Part shown: piece after piece, positions 5,486-8,930 of the stretch
How positions within the stretch are numbered: the stretch's first letter is position 1
How the letters are laid out: the number at the start of each line of letters is the position of its first letter
Origin: Caryophanales bacterium UBA2450
Lineage (GTDB): Bacteria > Bacillota_I > Bacilli_A > RFN20 > CAG-826
DNA: 8,930 bases
Direction: 5' to 3'
Assembly (NCBI GenBank): GCA_002342545.1
Contig: DDQE01000041.1
Coordinates: 1 to 8,930 of the forward strand
Made by a program: the position numbers and the translations under genes
Notes under the pieces: model-generated
Told to the model about the DNA's origin: nothing
Database searches by the model: none
The model's input: only the letters and a program-made list of their open reading frames with translations

Positions 5486-5893
5486 TTACTTAATTTTACT
5501 TAAATCTAGTTTCACGATAGTAGGTTCTAAATTAACCTCTTTTTTTGTGAATTTATATTTATGTTTTTTATGATATTTCACTAATTCAGTTTCTCCTTTT
5601 GGAGCAACTTTTAAATAGAGTTTATCACTACTTGGGTCATACACTCTTTCTAAATAGTGATATCTTAAAAGCATCATAATTAATCGCGATACTTTTTTAG
5701 AATTATAAGAAATTAAAGTCTTATAAGTAGGAAGTTCATTAAATTTAACGGCCTCTTCATCATCTAGACCTACTAAGATTTTATATACTCCTTCTGCTAA
5801 AGGATAATAACTATCCTTATTTAAAAGCGATATAGTTTCTATTATTTTCAAATCGCTAGTTTCTAAGACATATAAATTTCTAACTTTTTTCAT
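5486..5893 (-). CDS. Small winged-helix protein resembling the RecQ C-terminal (RQC) domain
   Basis: A 135-residue protein with no signal or membrane segment. Residues 35-106 follow the pattern of the RQC winged helix of RecQ helicases: a VYKILVG helix (36-42, like the LRGS segment), LPTYKTL (54-60, like LSTYG), a recognition-helix-like SKKVSRLIMMLLRYHYL (65-81), and a beta wing KLYLKVAPKG (91-100). No helicase part is present, so it would be a stand-alone DNA-binding module, comparable to the small RQC-minor proteins of Firmicutes; I make this match from memory. The C-terminal 30 residues are very basic (KYHKKHKYKFTKK). The start ATG has no Shine-Dalgarno match, an in-frame stop excludes a longer start, and a dyad covers the leader, so autoregulation is plausible. 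It lies upstream of cdaA in the same direction but probably as a separate unit. Confidence 0.7.
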   Translation of the reverse strand: MKKVRNLYVLETSDLKIIETISLLNKDSYYPLAEGVYKILVGLDDEEAVKFNELPTYKTLISYNSKKVSRLIMMLLRYHYLERVYDPSSDKLYLKVAPKGETELVKYHKKHKYKFTKKEVNLEPTIVKLDLSKIK

Positions 5894-5895
5894 AA

Positions 5896-5911
5896 AATCA
5901 GTTTACTGATT
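5896..5911. promoter_or_regulatory. Dyad over the start region of the RQC-like gene
   Basis: Arms AATCAGT and ACTGATT separated by two bases lie two bases before the ATG at 5893. On the minus strand they directly follow or overlap a -10-like GATAAT, so a protein bound here would block initiation. The same 7-base arms recur in opposite order in the palindrome at 1371-1388. Confidence 0.4.
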
Positions 5912-5939
5912 ATCATCTTAAACTTCAATACGAAAAAGT

Positions 5940-5968
5940 TTGGTGTAAACTCACTAATGTAGTAAAAT
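5940..5968 (+). promoter_or_regulatory. deoD promoter
   Basis: TTGGTG (5940-5945), a 17-base spacer and TAAAAT (5963-5968) give a moderate promoter with a leader of about 20 bases. AAGGAG (5982-5987) lies seven bases before the deoD ATG. Confidence 0.5.
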
Positions 5969-5994
5969 ATATGTGCTTATAAAGGAGATATTAT

Positions 5995-6714
5995 ATGGGA
6001 ACACCTCATATCAACGCTGAAAAAGGCGATTTCGCTAAGGTTGTTTTAATGCCTGGAGATCCAATTAGAGCAAAATGGATCGTTGAAACCTATTTACACG
6101 ATTATAAAGAAGTAACTAATGTTAGAGGTATCTTAGGATTTACCGGATACACCAAAAATAATAAAAGAATTTCAGTCATGGCCTCTGGAATGGGAATGCC
6201 TTCAATTGGTATTTATTCTAGTGAACTCTATATGAGTTATGGAGTGGAAATCATCATTAGAGTTGGAACTTGTGGAACATATCAACCTAATATCGAATTA
6301 AAAGATGTCTTAATTTGTGCAGGTGCCTGTACTGATAGTAATTGGATGAGCCAATATAAATTAAACGGCACATATTCCGCTATCGCAGACTTTGATTTAA
6401 TGGTTACAGCCTACGAAGAAGCTAAAAAAGCAAACATACCTTATCACGGAGGAAATATCTTAGCCGCAGATATCTTCTATGATTATGATCCAAAAATATG
6501 GAAGAGTTGGGCTGCTTTAGGCGTAATGGGTGTAGAAATGGAATCTTATTCCTTATACGCTAACGCTGCTAGATTTAATAAAAAAGCACTATGCTTATTA
6601 ACTGTTACTGATAGCTTTATCAATCGCGATGAAAGATTATCCGCCGAAGAAAGAGCGTTTGGTCTTTCTAGAATGATTGAACTCGCAATTGCTACTGCTG
6701 AACATTATTGTTAG
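5995..6714 (+). CDS. deoD: Purine-nucleoside phosphorylase DeoD
   Basis: A 239-residue cytosolic enzyme that splits purine (deoxy)ribonucleosides with phosphate into base and (deoxy)ribose 1-phosphate, for purine salvage. Length and sequence follow the hexameric E. coli-type family throughout: TPHINAE at the N-terminus (H5), the phosphate-binding MPGDPIRAK (19-27) and IIRVGTCG (87-94), R44 in NVRG, the nucleoside-binding VEMES (180-184), and the catalytic D206 in TVTDSF with R220 in the AEER segment. The start is supported by AAGGAG and by the conserved N-terminus. It is transcribed alone, from its own promoter to a strong terminator, divergently from the RQC-like gene. Nothing in the gene departs from the family. 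Confidence 0.97.
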   Translation: MGTPHINAEKGDFAKVVLMPGDPIRAKWIVETYLHDYKEVTNVRGILGFTGYTKNNKRISVMASGMGMPSIGIYSSELYMSYGVEIIIRVGTCGTYQPNIELKDVLICAGACTDSNWMSQYKLNGTYSAIADFDLMVTAYEEAKKANIPYHGGNILAADIFYDYDPKIWKSWAALGVMGVEMESYSLYANAARFNKKALCLLTVTDSFINRDERLSAEERAFGLSRMIELAIATAEHYC

Positions 6715-6755
6715 TCAGTGGCGCATCTAATTCAATTACTTTGATAAAACATATT

Positions 6756-6781
6756 AAGGGTTGCAAATTGCAACCTTTTTT
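6756..6781 (+). terminator. deoD terminator
   Basis: AAGGGTTGC-AAATT-GCAACCTTT makes a 9-bp stem (one G-U) running into six T. It lies between deoD and the convergent YhcG gene, whose stop codon is 5 bases further on. On the minus strand the downstream T run is weak (CCCTTAATATG), so the structure acts mainly for deoD. Confidence 0.85.
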
Positions 6782-6786
6782 ATGCT

Positions 6787-7926
6787 TTAGTTGGTGTCTT
6801 TAATCAGGCTAAGAAGTTCATCTTTGCTAGGGAGAATTGTCTCATATTTAGCCGCAAATATTTGATTATTATCTTCCGGTAAAGTAAGTCTTACAATTGC
6901 GTCATCCTTATCTTTACATAATAAGATTCCTATAGTTTTGTTTTCATCATTAGTCTTAATAAATCGATCATAATAATTCACATACATTTGCATTTGTCCA
7001 ATATCTTGATGTGTCACTTCCCCTATTTTTAAATCTATAATCACAAAGCATCTAAGGAATCGATTATAAAAGACAAGATCAGCGTGATAATGTTTATTAT
7101 TAAACGTTAGCCGCATTTGTCTTTTTACAAATGTAAAACCTTTGCCAAGTTCTAACATGAAATATTGAATTTTATTCAAAATTTCTGTTTCTAAGTCATT
7201 TTCGGAATATCTTTCTTTTTCGTCCAAATCGAGGAACTCTAATACAAATGGTTCTTTTAAAACATCTATAGGTTTTTCAATTACATGACCTCTCCTAGCT
7301 AAATCTAAAACACCTTGCTTGTCTCTTGATAGGGATAGCCTTTCGTATAAACAAGAATCAATTTGCCTTTTTAATTCTCTTTTGCTCCATCTAGAGTTAT
7401 AGCACTCTATTTCATAAAATGATCTTTCATTTGGATCTTTTATTCTCATAAGGAATATATATGATGCCCAATTTAGAAAGAATCGATGTCCATCACTTGT
7501 AATTGGATAATTTTTAAAATTATTAATAATTTTAGATTGGTCAACCAGCGGTTGCCCAATTTGTTTTTTGCTATTATTGTAGGATAATGTTTTTGTTTTA
7601 AAATTATAAATAATTTTAGATTGGTCAAACACTGTTTGACTTTTTTGACTGCTATACACCAAATAAAACTGTCTAATCAACTTTAAATTAGTCAATGAAT
7701 ACCCTTTCCCGAATTCTTTTGTCAGCTCACTAGATAATTGGATTAACAATTCTTCACCATAGTTTGCCTTATTAGATCCTTTCTGTTCTTGCTCTACTAT
7801 ACGTCTTCCAATCTCATAATAGGTATAAACCATCGCAATATTGATTGAAGTCACTACTCTTTGCTTGGCAGAGTTGACCAATTCTTTAATTTCTCTTATA
7901 AAGTTTGTGTCGATAACTAGATTCAT
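6787..7926 (-). CDS. YhcG/DUF1016-family PD-(D/E)XK nuclease
   Basis: A 379-residue protein with the two-part layout of the YhcG family. The N-terminal DUF1016_N region runs over about 8-195 (YYEIGRRIVE, the NL-LIRQFYLVY segment, then NWASYIFLMRI and RSFYEIECYNSRWSKRELKRQI). A C-terminal PD-(D/E)XK nuclease domain covers about 220-370, with D283 in HADLVFYN, D298-x-K300 in IIDLKIG, and QMQMYVNYYD followed by IGILLC. The active site looks intact. DUF1016 proteins occur near restriction-modification and other accessory loci; their targets are unclear. I chose ATG at 7926 because it has AGAGG seven bases upstream and the family's N-terminus begins here. The longer open frame to a TTG at 8007 runs through AT-rich leader sequence. 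Residues 96-110 and 124-138 are near-identical 15-residue repeats (DQSKII-NFK core) in the spacer between the motifs. No methylase or specificity subunit is adjacent. Confidence 0.9.
   Translation of the reverse strand: MNLVIDTNFIREIKELVNSAKQRVVTSINIAMVYTYYEIGRRIVEQEQKGSNKANYGEELLIQLSSELTKEFGKGYSLTNLKLIRQFYLVYSSQKSQTVFDQSKIIYNFKTKTLSYNNSKKQIGQPLVDQSKIINNFKNYPITSDGHRFFLNWASYIFLMRIKDPNERSFYEIECYNSRWSKRELKRQIDSCLYERLSLSRDKQGVLDLARRGHVIEKPIDVLKEPFVLEFLDLDEKERYSENDLETEILNKIQYFMLELGKGFTFVKRQMRLTFNNKHYHADLVFYNRFLRCFVIIDLKIGEVTHQDIGQMQMYVNYYDRFIKTNDENKTIGILLCKDKDDAIVRLTLPEDNNQIFAAKYETILPSKDELLSLIKDTN
7512..7640. repeat. Duplicated 35-bp element with covarying hairpins inside the YhcG gene
   Basis: Copies at 7512-7546 and 7596-7630 are identical at 33 of 35 bases and lie 84 bases (28 codons) apart, in frame. 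Each copy begins with an AT-rich palindrome (a perfect 18-base one at 7516-7533) and ends as the first arm of a hairpin. The hairpins are GTCAACC-AGC-GGTTGCC in the first copy and GTCAAAC-ACT-GTTTGAC in the second. The C-to-A change in one arm is matched by a G-to-T change in the other, so base pairing is preserved. Confidence 0.75.
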
Positions 7927-7933
7927 AAAAAGT

Positions 7934-7952
7934 CCTCTATTATATAAAGAGG
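7934..7952 (-). promoter_or_regulatory. Ribosome-site-masking hairpin of the YhcG gene
   Basis: Minus strand CCTCTTTATATAATAGAGG has 5-bp arms, and its 3' arm AGAGG is the ribosome binding site of the ATG at 7926. Pairing would hide the site and lower translation. The loop contains TATAAT, which as a -10 would place the start inside the ribosome site, so a promoter further upstream is more likely (a weak TTATTG, 17 bases, TATAAA lies near 7985-8013). Confidence 0.4.
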
Positions 7953-8025
7953 GCGATTTTTCGATTTTTTTGTAAAAAATTTTTATAATTCTGCTTACCG
8001 TCAGCAATAAATATCTAAGATATTT

Positions 8026-8051
8026 AAAAAGGCCACTTTTATTGTGACCTT
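8026..8051 (-). terminator. Minus-strand intrinsic terminator
   Basis: AAGGTCAC-AATAAAA-GTGGCCTT pairs along all 8 positions as RNA (one G-U) and is followed by five U. On the plus strand the stem has a C-A mismatch, so it is oriented to end transcripts coming from the acetyltransferase side. Immediately beyond it, AAATATCT-A-AGATATTT (about 8009-8026) is a further AT-rich dyad. Confidence 0.7.
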
Positions 8052-8089
8052 AATTTATTACGTGCCTCCGTTTACCCATTTTGATACAC

Positions 8090-8119
8090 TGCATACCCTA
8101 GCCTAGTTTTTGCATACCC
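8090..8119. repeat. Short direct repeats TGCATACCC, 21 bases apart
   Basis: The 9-mer TGCATACCC occurs at 8090-8098 and 8111-8119, two helical turns apart. Both copies lie in the 210-base stretch between the YhcG leader and the acetyltransferase, where no substantial gene is seen. On the minus strand each copy contains an ATG (GGGTATGCA). They could be a paired binding site or remnants of decayed sequence. Confidence 0.5.
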
Positions 8120-8181
8120 CTATTTCTGAACGATAAATAGAAATTTATCAGTATTACAACCTCTTTATATAAAGTTTTCAT
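8098..8181 (-). CDS. Possible 27-codon mini-ORF downstream of the acetyltransferase
   Basis: Starting at ATG 8181, with GAGG seven bases upstream (8189-8192), a frame of 27 codons (N-terminus MKTLYKEVVILINFYLSF) ends at TAG. Its first half is hydrophobic with a basic tail (FRNRGMQK). A second start, ATG-CAG, lies 4 bases after the stop and gives a 14-codon frame rich in Lys and Arg. It lies between the acetyltransferase and the terminator at 8026-8051, so it would be transcribed. It may be a small membrane-active peptide, a leader peptide or the 5' remnant of a lost gene. I recognise no family. Confidence 0.25.
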   Translation of the reverse strand: MKTLYKEVVILINFYLSFRNRGMQKLG

Positions 8182-8236
8182 ATCTGTTCCTCACAAATCC
8201 CGATTTATCGATATCCCGACAAATGCGAATTTGTTT

Positions 8237-8704
8237 TTATCTATGCTTTTCTAAGCGTATAAGACCTTCTTCATCCGGTACACTAATTCCGTTTTTATAT
8301 GTGTATCCCATTTTTATATAAAAGGGAGTTGCAGTGATCGAGGCAGGTATTTCAATTCTGTTCGCGCGAAGGAAATATTCGTCTTTTTCCAAAGTATCTA
8401 TGATCTTTCTTCCGATTCCCTGCCCTTGATACTCTGGTAAAACGAAGATAGTGAATAAACTACTTTCGTCAACTTTACCCCAGTACGGTCCTATTGCACC
8501 GCAGCCCACAATTTTATCCTCATCGCATACTACATAAAAATGAGTCCATTCTGCGCGCTCCAATATGTCTTTCGGCTGTAATTTTTGAACATCATTTTCG
8601 ATATATTCTCTCGAATAATCTTTGGTGTTGACTTCTCTGAGCGTCCTAACAATCAAAGCTGATACATTTCCTGCATCTTCAGGCTCGATTCTTCTGATAA
8701 TCAT
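8237..8704 (-). CDS. GNAT-family N-acetyltransferase
   Basis: A 155-residue single-domain cytoplasmic acetyltransferase using acetyl-CoA; the acceptor substrate is not predictable. The GNAT fold is complete. Residues 54-60 (THFYVVC) and 63-70 (KIVGCGAI) are the central strands; motif A is FTIFVLPEYQGQGIGRK (84-100), with the Q-x-x-G-x-G pyrophosphate loop at 93-98; and the C-terminal FYIKMGY (128-134) is the usual last signature. The ATG is preceded by GAGGA about nine bases upstream. Codon use differs from the left-hand genes, with more G- and C-ending codons (CTC, GTC, CCG, CGC, GAG), and from memory the sequence resembles acetyltransferases of gut Clostridia. I infer recent acquisition together with the flanking 8720-8930 segment. 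Confidence 0.93.
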   Translation of the reverse strand: MIIRRIEPEDAGNVSALIVRTLREVNTKDYSREYIENDVQKLQPKDILERAEWTHFYVVCDEDKIVGCGAIGPYWGKVDESSLFTIFVLPEYQGQGIGRKIIDTLEKDEYFLRANRIEIPASITATPFYIKMGYTYKNGISVPDEEGLIRLEKHR

Positions 8705-8742
8705 TGCACCACATCCTCACAAAAACCGATTTCTCTCCGTTT

Positions 8743-8748
8743 ATTATA
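8743..8748 (-). promoter_or_regulatory. Probable -10 of the acetyltransferase gene
   Basis: A perfect minus-strand TATAAT lies 38 bases before the ATG at 8704. No convincing -35 is found 16-18 bases upstream (TAGAAA at 17). The rest of 8749-8833 shows no gene on either strand that I can support. Confidence 0.45.
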
Positions 8749-8833
8749 CCGGCGATGTATGGACATTTCTACCGATAAAAACAGCCTGGACACCCCAACT
8801 TCCACAACTTACCTTTTGGGAGATGTGTCTTTC

Positions 8834-8884
8834 AAAGGGTATTTCCGTATTTCTAAAGGGTACTTCCGTATTTCTAAAGGGTAC
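8834..8884. repeat. 21-bp tandem repeat, about 2.4 copies
   Basis: Units at 8834-8854 and 8855-8875 (AAAGGGTAYTTCCGTATTTC plus T) differ at one base, and a third partial copy (AAAGGGTAC) follows at 8876-8884. A period of 21 keeps any reading frame. Read on the minus strand, each unit carries ACC-CTT-TAG, so the stop of the putative gene at the window edge is repeated downstream. There are no spacers, so this is not a CRISPR array. Confidence 0.85.
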
Positions 8885-8930
8885 CTAGCTGAAGCAAGGA
8901 TTCTATCGTATCCCTAAAAGATATCCACTC
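8874..8930 (-). CDS. Possible C-terminal end of a gene leaving the window
   Basis: One minus-strand frame is open from the window edge to a TAG at 8874-8876 and reads EWISFRDTIESLLQLGTL, an amphipathic-looking end. The two other minus frames stop within 27 bases. At 18 codons this cannot be told from chance. The stop lies inside the tandem repeat, suggesting the repeat grew from the 3' end of this frame. I recognise no family. Confidence 0.25.
   Translation of the reverse strand, partial: EWISFRDTIESLLQLGTL

Noticed and set aside
7927..8007. Longer start of the YhcG protein at a TTG (8007)
   Set aside because: There is no ribosome site there, the added 27 residues cover AT-rich leader and a hairpin, and the ATG at 7926 has AGAGG at proper distance.
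8834..8884. CRISPR array
   Set aside because: Units are contiguous without spacers, number fewer than three, and no cas gene is present.
8622..8888. Plus-strand open frame ending in a 7-residue repeat (SVFLKGT)
   Set aside because: It is antisense to the acetyltransferase start and its promoter; the repeated peptide is just the translation of the 21-bp tandem repeat.

Overview
The window looks like chromosomal DNA of an AT-rich, low-GC Gram-positive bacterium, most likely an uncultured gut Bacilli/Mycoplasmatota-type lineage (RF39- or Erysipelotrichales-like). This is an inference from AAGGAG/AGGAGG ribosome binding sites, the roughly 550-residue glutamyl-tRNA synthetase, a CdaA-type diadenylate cyclase and the base composition. 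Trp is encoded by TGG in the recognised genes, I saw no in-frame TGA, and gltX appears to end in TGA, so the code is probably the standard bacterial one and not the Mycoplasma code.

Layout, left to right. (1) Positions 28-1286: a secreted DUF6273-type protein on the minus strand with its own promoter and a terminator at each side. Its last 41 codons are strikingly GC-rich and C-ending, and they coincide with the part of the domain that looks variable. (2) 1351-3249: gltX followed closely by a tRNA-Glu(CTC) gene and a compound terminator. An enzyme and its substrate tRNA thus lie in tandem, and the tRNA has a possible extended -10 promoter of its own inside a dyad. (3) 3222-3376: tRNA-Gly(GCC) on the plus strand, back to back with gltX. 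(4) 3375-5893, all minus: a membrane-anchored degenerate NERD-domain protein; a cdaA-Nudix operon; and a small winged-helix protein resembling the RecQ C-terminal (RQC) domain. (5) 5940-6781: deoD on the plus strand with promoter and terminator. (6) 6787-8930: an accessory-looking segment with a solitary YhcG/DUF1016 PD-(D/E)XK nuclease, a gene-poor stretch with a mini-ORF and short repeats, a GNAT acetyltransferase with different codon use, a 21-bp tandem repeat, and possibly the last 18 codons of a gene leaving the window.

Functions: gltX plus the two tRNAs serve translation; cdaA makes the second messenger c-di-AMP; deoD serves purine salvage; the Nudix enzyme probably serves nucleotide housekeeping. 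The accessory candidates are the DUF6273 gene on the left and the nuclease/acetyltransferase segment on the right. The observation most worth following is the codon-biased, possibly diversified C-terminus of the secreted protein, which is consistent with (but does not prove) a target of a diversity-generating retroelement located elsewhere. No reverse transcriptase lies in the window, and other GC-rich patches in the same gene support a plainer mosaic or transfer explanation.
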